From the NCBI GenBank assembly GCA_036583965.1, contig JAZBQD010000034.1, forward strand, positions 14,507,040 through 14,571,039: DNA of 64,000 bases. The letters are read 5' to 3'. A model generated the notes under the pieces. It ran no database searches. It had not been told where the DNA came from and saw only the letters and a list, made by a program, of their open reading frames with translations. This stretch comes from Prunella strophiata (taxonomy: Eukaryota; Chordata; Aves; Passeriformes; Prunellidae). A program made the translations under genes and the position numbers. Of the stretch, positions 51,727-62,279 are shown in pieces. Positions within the stretch are counted from its first letter, which is position 1, and every line of letters begins with the position of its first letter.

Positions 51727-51938
51727 ATGAAACAGTCATAGAGTGTTTTAGGCTGGAAAAGACCTTAAAGGTCATCAAGCCCAACCTTTAACCCAGCACT
51801 GCCAAGTCCAGCACTAAACCTGAGCTCCACATTTACAAGTCTTTTAAACACCTCCAGGGATGGGGACTCAGTGACTTCTCTGGGCTTCCTGTTCCAGTGC
51901 TGGACAACCCTGTCAGTGAAAAAAGATTTCCTAGTAGT
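51727..51938 (-). mobile_element. CR1 LINE fragment A, 3' end, minus strand
   Basis: The plus-strand text runs through TCATAGAGTG, GGCTGGAAAAGACCTT and AAAGGTCATCAAGCCCAACC, then the TCCAGGGATGGGGACTC and CTGTTCCAGTGCT segments. This is the reverse complement of the conserved avian CR1 3' untranslated region. CR1 is the dominant avian LINE. Only the last 200 bases or so are present, cut short where CR1 fragment B begins. Confidence 0.85.
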
Positions 51939-52890
51939 ATAGAATCATAGAACATCTTGACTTGAAAGGGATGCACAAGGATCATCAAGTCCATCTCCTG
52001 GTCCTGCAAAGGACACTCCAAGAATCCCACCATGTCCCTGAGAGGGTTCTCCAAATGCTCTGTGACCTCTGGCAGACTGGTGCTGTGACCACTGCTCTCA
52101 GGAGCCTGTTCCAGTTTCCAGTGAACAACCTGTAGTAACCCTTTAGAAAACTTCCTGTGGCACCACTTAAGGCCATTTCCTCTGTACCTCTTGTACTATC
52201 ACTTGTTACTTGGGAGAAGAGATCAACAACCACCTTTTCCTCACCATCTTTCAGGGAACTGTAGAGAACAATAAAATCTCCTCTGATATTCCTTTTTTCC
52301 CCATGCTGAACACCCCCAGCCCCCTCAGCTGCTCCTTGTAGCACTCTCAAGGCCTTCCCCAGATCTGCTGCCCATCCCTGGACTTGCCCCAGCAGCTCAG
52401 TGTCACTCCTGAATGGAGTGGCCCAGAGCTGGGCACAGCACTCGAGGTCCCTCACAGTGCCCAGTGCAGGGGGACAATCCCTGTCCTGGCCCTGCCTGTG
52501 CAGGGGTGGATCCAGCCTGGAGCACTGCAGGGGGCTGCTGTGACCCCAGAGCAGGACCTGTCTCTTGGGCTTGTGGAACCTCTGGTCTGAGCCCATCAGT
52601 CTGACCTGTGCAGAGCCTTCTGCAGAGCCCTCCTGCCCTCCAGGACAGCAACACTCCCACCCAGCCTGGTGGGCTCTGCAAACTGCCTGAGGCTGCACTC
52701 TAACTCCTGTTCAGGATCATGGACAAAGGTGTTAAATAGGACTGGCCCCAATACATGAGCCATGAGATGTATAATTTGTCACCTGCCACCAACGGGATTT
52801 AGCTGCCATTCTGTGGGTCTGGCCACCCAGCTTGTTTTTTACTCACTGAACAGTGCACCCAACCAAACCATCAACAGCCAATGATATAGG
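51939..52890 (-). mobile_element. CR1 LINE fragment B with decayed RT C-terminus, minus strand
   Basis: A second CR1 3' end starts at TAGAATCATAGAACATC and extends about 950 bases, well into the second open reading frame. Minus-strand translation shows the conserved C-terminal region: DLECCAQLWA, then RGDFIVLYSSLK, then DLFSQVTSDSTRG. Further upstream (52668-52682) the catalytic FADD motif of the reverse transcriptase reads FAEP, so both aspartates are gone, and the frame is shifted relative to the downstream part. The copy is 5'-truncated near 52890. It cannot encode a working enzyme. The 237-codon open frame at 51985-52698 is the relic of this element, not a host gene. Confidence 0.9.
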
Positions 52891-52894
52891 TTGG

Positions 52895-53180
52895 GCTTTT
52901 TTTACACCAAGGAAGACAAAATGGTATGTTTGGTACTATTAATTATAATGCTTTTGGATATTGTAACTGTTCTAACAATAGCAGGACCTTTAAATAAAAT
53001 TCTCCTCCCTATCCATTTCCCTTTTTTTTGTCTTCTGGCACTCAGTACCACGAGTGGGTAGCCCCATGCAGTTGGGAACTGTGCACCTGAACAAATACAG
53101 CTGTAAGAACAGCATGTGTCTTGCCCTATTTAAGCTCACCTTGAACAATTGTTAAGGCAGGGGATTTTAGCTTGGGAAAT
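52895..53180. other. Possible LTR remnant or unassigned repeat
   Basis: Right of the CR1 is a block with TTTAAATAAAATTC (near 52991), then a pyrimidine run, then a GC-richer stretch with CACGAGTGGGTAGCCCC. AATAAA followed by a U5-like GC stretch is suggestive of an LTR end on the plus strand, but no TATA box or terminal TG/CA pair could be set. Confidence 0.2.
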
Positions 53181-53189
53181 GTAATGTCT

Positions 53190-54005
53190 TACCAGATGCC
53201 TGCTTTAGGAAAGAAAGACACCATTATGAAATATCTGTTGGCCTTTGAAATTGATTAAAGAAAAAAAAAAAGCAGAAGTACCCTGCTGTCATCTATTGAA
53301 ACAGAATTTCTTTTCAGAAGGACAGCACAATTCCTCATGAAAATTTGTTTTAGATTTAAATGTTATGCTGTTATCATTGAAGTCACTATGTCAGATCCTG
53401 TTGAATAGTTTTTTTATGTATATGTATTTCATTAAATACATTTAATTAATGATCTACTTTTGATAGCCTGTATGTTTGAGGCTGTGTTCATAATTTACCT
53501 TATGGTGGAATTTTTTTCCCCAAGGATGAGCTCATTAGCCATGGGGTTCCTGATATCATTCCAAATCAGGTAGTTCTTTAAAAATTCTCTTTAATCTTCA
53601 TTTGGATGCACTGTATTTCTCTCCCTAGTCTCAAGTACTACTTGAGTACTACTGTTTGTAGTACTACTGTTAGAAGCTTTTCCTCATTCTTTCCACACCA
53701 TAGGTATCAGAACTGTGAGAGTGAGAAAAACAATCTATATGGGATGAGTGGAAGTTAGAGATAGAAAATGCCTGTTATATATATAGGACTATTAATGTAC
53801 ATCACAGTAGCAAGATAACAGATATTTTGATTAAAATTGCACTTAAATACCAGATCAGGTCTCTTCACAGTTGTCTTGTTTGACTGAGCAAATAAATACA
53901 GCACATATAAAATGTTTTAATCACCCCAAACCAGATATTCCAGCTTGAAAAAGGATTTAAATGTCTAATACATAAATTACATGGAATTTAAACTCCCAGA
54001 TGCAG
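53190..54005. other. AT-rich non-coding stretch
   Basis: A short tandem and palindromic cluster of AGTACTACT units lies at 53632-53670. I see nothing else recognisable. Confidence 0.5.
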
Positions 54006-54012
54006 ACACAAC

Positions 54013-54243
54013 CTTGAAACTATGGATTACACAGACTCTAGGTAGCATAAACTCAAGAGGAAGTTCCATATAAAAGTTCTCCAGATAAAAAATCTCTAAC
54101 TTCTCTAAATGATGACAAATAACTAATTCCTGAAAGAGTGAAGTGTCATGCACCTCACTGCAGATGACTAACCTGCATTTCTCTGCTTCCTCTTTTAAAG
54201 AACTTGTGCCAGAAGGTTTTAAAGCACACTGCAGACTCATTTC
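54013..54243 (-). other. Candidate exon E, 231 bp (or 71 bp)
   Basis: On the minus strand a T-rich tract ending AATAAGAG opens a frame of 77 codons to TTCAAG|GTTGTG, phase 0 at both ends. A better donor inside it (TGCAG|GTTAGT, giving 54173-54243) would make a 71-base exon encoding EMSLQCALKPSGTSSLKEEA plus EKC. Both forms join in frame to candidate exon C at 55259-55393. Unrecognised product. The acceptor is weak, since AATAAGAG is unusual. Confidence 0.25.
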
Positions 54244-54734
54244 CTCTTATTAAAAAAATTCACAGAAATTGTTTTCTTTTTCAAAATGACCAGAAAAAGA
54301 GTGAGATTTTCTTTTCTCTTGCTTTTAGACTAAAACTCACCCTTTGGAACAGTGACCCAGGGTTCATTCTCTTTCTTCCTTTCAAATGCTGTTCAAACCT
54401 ATGTAATCACCAGATAAGAAAATGCACAGAGGTAAAGACAGAGGTGCTTTCAAGCTTGCTATGGAGGCTGAGGCACTTTCCATATAAGAATGAGGCACTG
54501 TTTGTTGGGTATTTAGAGGAAGGAGAAAGGTTGGGTAGTATTCCCTGACCTAGAAATAACAGTGTGCAACTGGGGAGATGGGTTTCTAGGCTGACCTACA
54601 GAATAGAAAGACAAATGTAACTCAAAACATTAAGGAAGATAAATGAAGGAAAAGGGATCTTGTTTAAATGTTATCCATCTCTCTTCTTTTACTTTTGGTT
54701 CAAATGGAACAAAAAGAATTCCCCATTCCCCATC

Positions 54735-54920
54735 CTACGCTGATTCCAGCAGCAAGTACAGTATGTGACAGAGCAGTGACAGCTTGTGTAACAACAGATC
54801 TACAACTGCTCCTCTCTGGAACACAGGTGTCCTCTTGTGATATTTTTTTGGCCAGACAGACAGCATGATAATTTTTTGGAGATCATCCACAGCCATTTCA
54901 TAAAGACAATTGTACATCTT
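54735..54920 (-). other. Alternative candidate 3' exon D
   Basis: On the minus strand a weak GTGGCACAG acceptor opens 61 codons to a TAG stop. It would join in phase 0 after exon C and give a hydrophobic C-terminus (LLHKLSLLCHILYLLL). It competes with exon E as the next exon. The polypyrimidine tract is poor, so confidence is low. Confidence 0.15.
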
Positions 54921-55258
54921 CTGTGCCACTAATTATAGTAATCATCTTACTTAATAACAAGCCAAGAGCTCGCGCCAGAGCAACTAATTTTGCTTTTAGT
55001 CCCAATCCAATTCATGCTACATTGTTCAACCTTGTCTCAATTAAAAACTGTCTAAATGTTTAGTTGGACTTAAAACAGAGGAAGTAATAATATTTCCTTC
55101 AAGATGTACATTGGCTTCCTGATGTAGATTGTTAAGCAATACTGTACGAAAGTGTGCAGCACAAAAAACCACATTTAAGATATTTCTCAGGCAAGTGGAG
55201 AACAGTTATTTTGCAATACCATGTTTACAAAAAAATACTCTTTTTGGTAAAAAAGTAC

Positions 55259-55393
55259 CTTAAAAGCACTGCTTATGTCAGTGACAACATTTAAAGCAAC
55301 CCTTAATATTAATTCAGTTTTGAGATGAGAAGGAATAAATAAGTCAGCTGTACCAGCAACGTAATTCAATAAAGTGTCAAAAGTTTTATGAAT
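55259..55393 (-). other. Candidate exon C, 135 bp
   Basis: On the minus strand an ATCAAACAG acceptor and an AAG|GTACTT donor enclose exactly 45 codons in phase 0 at both ends, with no stops. The peptide starts IHKTFDTLLNYVAGTADLF and contains TELILRVALNVVTD, amphipathic and helix-like. It joins in frame after candidate exon B, whose end is also phase 0, with a 791-base intron. I cannot name the protein. The in-phase junction and the composition make this pair the best coding candidates in the window. Confidence 0.35.
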
Positions 55394-56184
55394 CTGTTTG
55401 ATTAATTAATTAATGCTCAGCATTCTGAGAGCCAAAGGAATGAAACAATTAAATTGATGATGGATGTACTTGGTAAAACCCCTGAAATAATGATATTTTA
55501 AAATCAGAAACATTCAGAAAATTCTCACAGAAATGTCATGACTGATCTGAAATTTAGCTGTGACATGGTAAACTGCAATATATGCAGGAATATGTCAAAA
55601 GTTGGAAATTATTTAGAAAAATTTAAATACTGATAATATAAAATATTACATAATTGTTGTCTCCCTCTTACTTCCTTATGTGATTTCCTGTATTTTTAAG
55701 GAATAAATATACTTAGTCTGACCTGTAGGCATTTTATCCAAAGTCTTCTGAGCTTAGTTCTGTTCCATACTGAATCAATGATAAATATTTTGTGGGTTTA
55801 AAATTATCTATACCTGTGCAAAGGAGACATTTTTGAGTAGTATTGAACATTTTGCCTCTGCACAGACTATGAGAAAAAGGCTGAATTCTCTGTAGCCTGC
55901 TTGAGTTACATTTCCCTGTTTACTGGGTTAGGAGCTTAAGTTTGGATGCTCAGAAATTATTAGTTAGACAGACAGTGAGGGACTGATCTGGCTTAACTCA
56001 GACATCTAAGTGCCAGATTAATAAATCTGAACCAGTCAAACCCAATCCCTTTCCTAAATGAAGAACAGGCATTTTAAAATATTTATAACTTGATCAGATA
56101 AATTCCATATCTATCTTTCTCTCTCCCCCAGCCCAAAAGTTTTCAAATAAAGGAATTATTCTTGGAAACTAGACATGTGATTAC

Positions 56185-56414
56185 CTTGAAATCATTAAAA
56201 TTTTCTGTGTCACCATTACGCAGTGCTTTGTTCACAGCTGAGAGTGCAGTGAGAGGAGGAGTTTCCTCAATGGTAGTGCAGTATCTCCATATCTTTTCTA
56301 TACTCTCCAATGTTAAAATCTTGAACTTACTAGGTTGTAATGGAACTTCAGTTGTCATTCTCTGTTTCTTCATAGCCTTACTGTCCTTAAGTGTTCTTGA
56401 GAGGCTAGGACAAC
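56185..56414 (-). other. Candidate exon B, 230 bp
   Basis: On the minus strand a pyrimidine-rich acceptor (TTTTCTTTTGTTCTCAAG) and a TTCAAG|GTAATC donor enclose 230 bases, read as 2 bases plus 76 codons with no stop. The peptide is soluble-looking: a basic start (LSRTLKDSKAMKKQR), then LTLESIEKIWRYCTTIEET and ALRNGDTENFNDFK, suggesting helical repeats. Codon choice looks vertebrate-like. The frame stays open past both splice sites for about 120 codons in total, a length that chance can produce here. The protein is not recognised. Confidence 0.36.
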
Positions 56415-57359
56415 CTTGAGAACAAAAGAAAAAGCAGAAGTAATTTATTGCAAGCAGTACAGCTGCAGAGGGTTTTATGTTGATAAGGGAATAGCCCTGG
56501 AACATGACAAATGCAAATAAGGCAGGCAGTAATGTACTGCATGTTTAAGAACTACTTATATAATAGGTAAATACTGAGGACATTATTTCATATTGAGCAT
56601 GGCAGCTTTTGATATATTTAGTGAACACCAAAATGCCATTCTTAGAGATGAATCACTGCTTATCAATCCTCTGTCCCTCAACACATAAATACATTCATAC
56701 ATGTGCATTTGGAAAAATTACTAATAAAACCAAGCAAAATCAATTGAAAAAAATTATGTATTTCAAAGAGTGTGTGCTTATAGGATGAGTTTTAAGTCAG
56801 ACAACCAGCTCAAATATGTTACAAATTAATGCAACCACAAAAGGTAATCAGAACAGTATAAGTACAGATTAGTAACTTCAAAAACATTCAGAAAAAATTC
56901 CCCCATAAATTTTATGAAGTTATAAAATTAAAAGGGGAAAACATGAATGGTTAGCAGCATAGAGTTTTGCTTAGGGAATACAACTTTTTCTTGCTCATGC
57001 TCCACTGAAAATATTGCAGAACTTTCAAAAGTCTAGCAAGGCATTTCATGCAGCTAATGGTTCTATTCCATCCAAAGTGGTGTTAAGCAAGCAGGAATTA
57101 ACACAGAATAATGAATTCAACATTAATTTTTCATCATTTTACTCAAAGATCAAATCTCCTTTTGCCTCCAGCTGACTGTTTCATTGTAATATGTTGGTCT
57201 CTGCCATGTACAATATTTTGCTATGCAAGGAAGAAGCATTCTCTAAAAAGACTTCAAGCTTCCATTGGTTTGCCTGTTACAAAAATCTGCAGGCTGAAAA
57301 ATTACTCCCACAGGACACTTTCTTTAAAACTTTTAAATCTAAAATGTTATCCTTTTCAC

Positions 57360-57431
57360 CTTGTTCATCTGGAGAGAAGAACTACAGAACATGCTAAGGT
57401 ACACATTAGTCACTTCTTCAAGTGAGATAGC
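57360..57431 (-). other. Candidate exon G, 72 bp
   Basis: On the minus strand a good acceptor (GTCTCCTATTCTGTTAG) sits directly after an in-frame TAG and opens 24 codons to AAG|GTGAAA, phase 0 at both ends. The peptide AISLEEVTNVYLSMFC has the same L-x-L/E-E-V/I pattern as LTLESIEKIWRYC in exon B. Its phase-0 end does not match exon B, which needs one leading base from the previous exon, so a direct G-B junction would shift the frame. An unseen small exon, a wrong boundary or chance could explain this. Confidence 0.25.
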
Positions 57432-57679
57432 CTAACAGAATAGGAGACATTTAAATTGTACCAAATGCACAAAAATGCCTTTCAGATATGTTATGAACAA
57501 AGATTGATTGTCATCAAAGCCAAACATTCAAAGAAATTTGATCCAAAGTGAAATGTTTTGCTTGACAAAACTGCCACAGAAGAAACATTTGAATTTCTAT
57601 GTCTGTCAGTGATAAGTTCACAGTGACATTGAACATCTCATCCACATCACTTAGCTGAAACTTGTGACACTTTCCCTGC

Positions 57680-59590
57680 AAAATCAGGGAGGAATTCAAC
57701 ATGAGCATTTAGTAGATTTGAAAACAAAGAAATTTTGTATCTGGTCTTCCAACTAAAGATGAATTGCTCCAGATTTTTGCTTGAATTGACTGACAGAAGT
57801 ATTTGTCAAAACAAGAAACAGTTTTCCACCATCTTGTACAGAAAAAGTTATACTTCTGTAGCTATTCCACATATTTCTGTTTGGAAGTCAGCCTTGTTTA
57901 TCCCATTTTATCCAAAGAACTGGTATGCTCAAATCCATGGTTAAGTTATTGGCATTTGTCACAAAGTAAGAGTGAAATCTTTGATCTTTAGAATAGAAAA
58001 ATCTTTGTTCTACAGGCCAAAGATTTTATTTCTACTTCCTTACAAGTAAAAAAACTAAAACATTTTCATATTCCTGTCTCTATTATCAAATAACACCAGA
58101 TTTTCTGAATATTTTTTAATTAAAACTGCTTTTTGAAACTGAGTTCAGTTTTTCAATCAGAATGAAATCACATATTCATTAGCTTTCCACTTTGCATTTA
58201 ACAGAGACCTTTCTTACTTTAGATATTCTAATTATTTTTCCTAGTGAAGCTGATGCAGATTTGTACAGAATATGAAGATATTGCTCTCTGTTCTGCAGAC
58301 TTGTACCTCAGCAATGAGGATGTTTTCTAGCAATGCATCCATCAGAAGTTTAGAGATTTCTTTGCCAAAGAGTTGCTACAAGGTGCTAATACACAAAGAA
58401 TTCCAATGCATAAGCTATTAAACTGGGAAGAACTTACTGGTTTTCTCTCCTATTCCCTGGTATAATTCATCTTTACCATACTTATTTCCATGTACTAGAA
58501 TAAATAATTTTTTCTTTCTCCTTTTCTTAAAATAAAAATATTTTTGTCCACTTTCTGACAGTTTTTGCCTACAATCCACTCACTAACTTGGGAGTAATGA
58601 GACCCTGGAAAAATTTTATGCACTCTCTCCTTTTGATTTTCCCCTGTTTTGATATTTTTTGGATTTTAGCTATGCCAGTGCTTGTTTCCCTACTTGTTTC
58701 CAGTGAAGTTGAATGTGTGTCTGCTGTTTTTTGAGGTTTGAGGTACTGGGGGATATGAAGCCCTCAAAATGACTGCTGAAAATGCAGAAAACTAACTTGT
58801 GTGTTTAATCCTTCATATTTCCATACTCTAATGTCTGTTTAAGAAAGCTTATGTTGAACCAATTGTGGCTATTAATATTTGTATTCCCCACACAGTCAGA
58901 GTACCCACACTATCTAGCTCATTACAGAAATTGCCTCAGAATGCCTTCAGTATGAAGGGTGTTATTATAATATCAAATTCTACTCTAGTCTGAATTTCAA
59001 ATTCTTGATTAAAAAAGCATTTTGGGCTAACAGGTTCTCTATTAACATCTCACCTATATACTTTACACTGAATAATTCTAAATAATTTGTTATAGCTAAG
59101 GAAGATTAAGGCTGCTTAAAATAATAGTCTGCTATTACTGCTTCAAATGAGATCTTTATTGCAACAGTGGATTCAATATTGTAAAATATTATATTCTATC
59201 AGATACTGCCAGTGAAAGAAGCTCCTAAACATCTGTGGGGAATGGGAGCTATAAGACTGAGATTAGCATCATGCACTGGTAACATTAGTTCTTTAAATAT
59301 ATAAGTGAAGAGTAGATCAATAACTAATTTTGTCATTCACAGCAGAAAGAAATAGAACTTTGGTTACATAAAACTAAGCATGCACAGACTGTCTTAGAGT
59401 TACAAATTCAAGAGATCCTGATCCTATCCAGACTTGTACTTGTGGGAATCTAATCAGATGCACAGCCTTAACATATATATGCCCATTAAGGCAACCACAG
59501 AGATGGATTTGAAAGAATTTAAAATAAATTCTGGATGTAGAAAGGCATGGCCTTTTTGTGCACTTGTTTCCATGATTTAGCATCTCTTGC
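57680..59590. other. AT-rich sequence around candidate exon F
   Basis: Apart from the 69-base candidate, I see no repeat family or supported gene. Overlapping plus-strand frames at 57735-57991 lie in different phases and lack splice context. Confidence 0.45.
58307..58375 (-). other. Candidate exon F, 69 bp
   Basis: On the minus strand an ACCTTGTAG acceptor opens 23 codons in phase 0 to GAG|GTACAA. The peptide begins QLFGKEISKLLMDALLENIL, helix-like. It would join in phase with exon G. Another splice-bounded open segment (about 58437-58490) lies only some 60 bases upstream in an incompatible phase, so at least one of the two is a chance find. Confidence 0.2.
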
Positions 59591-59594
59591 TGAG

Positions 59595-59640
59595 GACAGA
59601 AACAGTCCTGTAGTTTAGACAGAAACAGTTCAGTAGTGAG
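59595..59640. repeat. 23-bp tandem duplication
   Basis: Two adjacent 23-base copies both begin GACAGAAACAGT. They differ in the second half. Confidence 0.8.
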
Positions 59641-59650
59641 GGAAAAGACT

Positions 59651-59709
59651 CCAGGGCTGGCTGGGACAGAGCCAGGGCTGGGTGGGACAGCCCCAGGGCT
59701 GGCTTGTGG
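59651..59709. repeat. GC-rich 21-bp minisatellite, about 2.8 copies
   Basis: Units begin CCAGGGCTGG at 59651, 59672 and 59693. The plus strand has six GGG runs with short loops, a possible G-quadruplex. Because 21 is a multiple of three, the minus strand reads as a heptapeptide repeat (ALGLSHP, ALALSQP), but there is no evidence that it is translated. Confidence 0.85.
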
Positions 59710-59760
59710 CCATGTCCTGCCTCAGATTGCATCCCACCTGTAAAGTGTGGCCCAATGGAC

Positions 59761-59835
59761 AATCATGGGATCACAGAAGAGCTTGTGTAGAAGAGACCTT
59801 CAGGGTCATCTAGGTCCAAGTCCCCTACCATGGTC
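59761..59835 (-). mobile_element. CR1 LINE 3' end fragment, minus strand
   Basis: ATCATGGGATCACAGAAGAG followed by GAGACCTTCAGGGTCATCTA and CCCCTACCATGG is the reverse complement of a degraded CR1 3' terminus. Only about 75 bases are recognisable, and it lies directly beside the minisatellite. Confidence 0.65.
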
Positions 59836-59839
59836 TTCA

Positions 59840-61500
59840 GAAGTTCTCCCTTACTGACAACACGAAGTCTTTTATTTCCAGGTAAAGCCAGATTTGCAGT
59901 ATCACACAGGCAGGGGATGCACCTCACAGAGTCACTTTGTGTAGGTGTAGCTGTCAGAAAATGCCTTGGTTACATTTCTGGATCTTGTCTGTAAACAGGA
60001 AGGCCCAAATCCTGAAATACAGAAGTAGGAAATCACTGAACCTGCTTCAGGAGGGTTTGCTGCTCAAGCAGGTGAATAGGCTGAGACAAAGACATCTTCA
60101 GAAGGGATCTCAGAAATTAGATCAGACCTAGCTACTATCAGGGTATGCCAATCCTTCAAGTGACTCAACCACGCCTGTTAACTACTTTATCAAAATACAT
60201 TTTTGATATGCTTACAGGAGAAAAATCTTTCTACTATTCATACAGTTGATTTCCAAATCAAACCAAAGATTAATATGTTAATCCAAATACATGAGTTTTA
60301 AAGGAGATTACTTTGCTTCTTAATTAACAGGTTACAAGGACCCCAAAGGAAAGAATTACAAGAGCTGCAGGCACAATGTGTAAGGGTGGCTGGTAGCCAG
60401 GAAAGGGCAGCCCTGGGGATGGCCCATGGTGGAAAGGTTGTGGAATTGCACCTACACAGGTAAGGGCCAGATACCTCAGGAGCAGATCTAGAGAATGGAA
60501 AATCAGACATGCATTTAGCCTTGTAACACAACCTAGTTCAGTAATCCTAGAAAATACTACAGTTAGCAGGAATGCATCAGAGAGGTTTTCATCTGCATCT
60601 GAAGAAAAATAGCACTGACACTTGAAAATCCATAAAAAATTATGGCAGTTCATAATATTCCAAAATCAATTCTAACATACCTTGAATGTTACTCTTTCAG
60701 GAAGACTTTTTAAATTAATTAACTCATTTTAAACATTTTACAGTCTCTGGAGAACTGGGAAGATATTTTTCACTGTGCATCTATGGCAAGGAGAACAATT
60801 TGTTTCACAGGTTAACTGAGTAGTGGGAGAAAGAAACTGAGGACAAGTTTTTAATATAATAATAAAAATTATCAATGAAAGCAATAGCCTTCATTCAAGT
60901 AATAATAAAATAATAAAATCAATTAGGATTTAATCAGAAATAGAATTCTGATTTTAGAAAGGCTTAAACTAACTATTCTGTCACTTACATTTCCTCCATA
61001 ATAAATTTAAAGTTTGAAATCATGGTTTCCCCTAGTGATACCCAAGTAATCATAGACTATAATATTTCTTTAAGAAAAATATAGAGCAAAATATTTTCAA
61101 CATTAAAGAAAGTTAAAAAAAGGGAACAAACATTTTTTTTACAAGCTCAGCCTCAGCTCTGATGACCTTGCTCTAAGCACCTCACAGACTTTGAAACAGA
61201 GAACACAGCTTAAAAGGAATGACAAATAAGTTGAGTCCTGTTGAGGTTCAAAGTTTTAAAATTAGTATCTTTCAATACAAAATGAAACTTTGAAATGTAC
61301 TTGGGTTTGCCACTCCTTTGCTGTAATTCTCTCAGTAATATGTTCACTGTTAATATTTTCTATCAGAGATCTTCAGTATTATGAATTTATCTATGAATTT
61401 GAATCAGAAGCAAGGAAACTATGTTCAAACAATAATTCAACCCAATCAGATCTAGTTCATCTCTCATTTTTAAGGGGTAAGGAATTTTTCTCCTCTCCCT
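59840..61500. other. AT-rich non-coding stretch
   Basis: I see no supported gene. On the minus strand around 60476-60630 there is an open segment between TTTTTCTTCAG and CTGAG|GTATCT, but its phase fits no neighbour. About 60320-60450 is somewhat GC-richer and unassigned. Confidence 0.45.
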
Positions 61501-62270
61501 GACTCCCTCAGTGCTGCCTAGCAGTTAAATTCTCAGTGATTCATGCTCCCCAGGCAGGCACCATCTCCCCGAGTGCTAAGTGCTCACCAACTCCTGTGCC
61601 CTGTCTTGCTCTGAGTTTGCACCAAGTCTTGCTTCTATTTTTGGTCTGAAATTCCAGTGCAGCCATGTACTGAAGGAAACAGGGCCAGATGCTCATTGTG
61701 CAGCCCACGCACAAAATCCAGTCCAAGACAGACCCAAAGGAATCAAAGTTGCTGCTCTGAGGAAACAGGGAGGGAACCAGCACTGAAATGTGGTGATGGA
61801 GAGGGAAGTGCTGTGATCTGGAAAGGAGGGAAGGCACATAAGGCATAAGCCACCAAAGAGAATATAATGAAATACAGTGAAGAAAAAAACAACTGGTGGG
61901 CTCAGCACACCATGACCTGAAGAGTGATTCTACAAAGGAGTCAATAAGCCTGAGAAAGAGAGCCCATGAGTAAACAGGTAAAGAAAATGAAGCAAGACAA
62001 GCTAAGGTCAAGAGGGGATATTCCAGAACCAGAAAAAGTTGGACAAAACTCATGCAAGAGAAAGCAGGAAAGCCTTTGTCTGCGAGAGGAAAATTCTTTG
62101 GAGTCCACATGGAAGCCAAGATTCCTGACACTTTTGGCTCTGAACACTGGCATGGCCATTAGCTGTGCTGCTCATTCATCACATTTAGTGCTAATGAGCA
62201 CCTATCAGAGCCATTACTGCTGCCAGGAATTTCAGTTCATAGGTCAAACATCTATTGGGTAAACATAATG
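61500..62270. other. GC-richer patch with few stop codons, unassigned
   Basis: The minus strand is open for 196 codons at 61541-62131, the longest frame outside CR1. Its translation is rich in Leu, Ser, Phe and Cys (for example FLHCISLYSLWWLMP), typical of the antisense of purine-rich DNA. Plus-strand frames of 63-98 codons overlap the same region. No domain is recognisable. An old repeat, a non-coding RNA exon or a decayed gene are all possible. Confidence 0.3.
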
Positions 62271-62279
62271 GGTTCCCTA

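Noticed and set aside
51985..52698. 237-codon minus-strand frame as a host gene
   Set aside because: Its translation matches the C-terminal part of CR1 reverse transcriptase and lies inside a CR1 fragment.
57514..57675. Minus-strand segment after TTTTGCAG as an internal exon
   Set aside because: The acceptor is good but no consensus donor exists before the in-frame TGA, and no polyadenylation signal follows closely.
58437..58490. Minus-strand segment reading HGNKYGKDELYQGIGEKT between TTCTAG and A|GTAAGT
   Set aside because: It leaves only about 60 bases to candidate exon F and ends in an incompatible phase. It also shows how easily exon-like segments arise by chance here.
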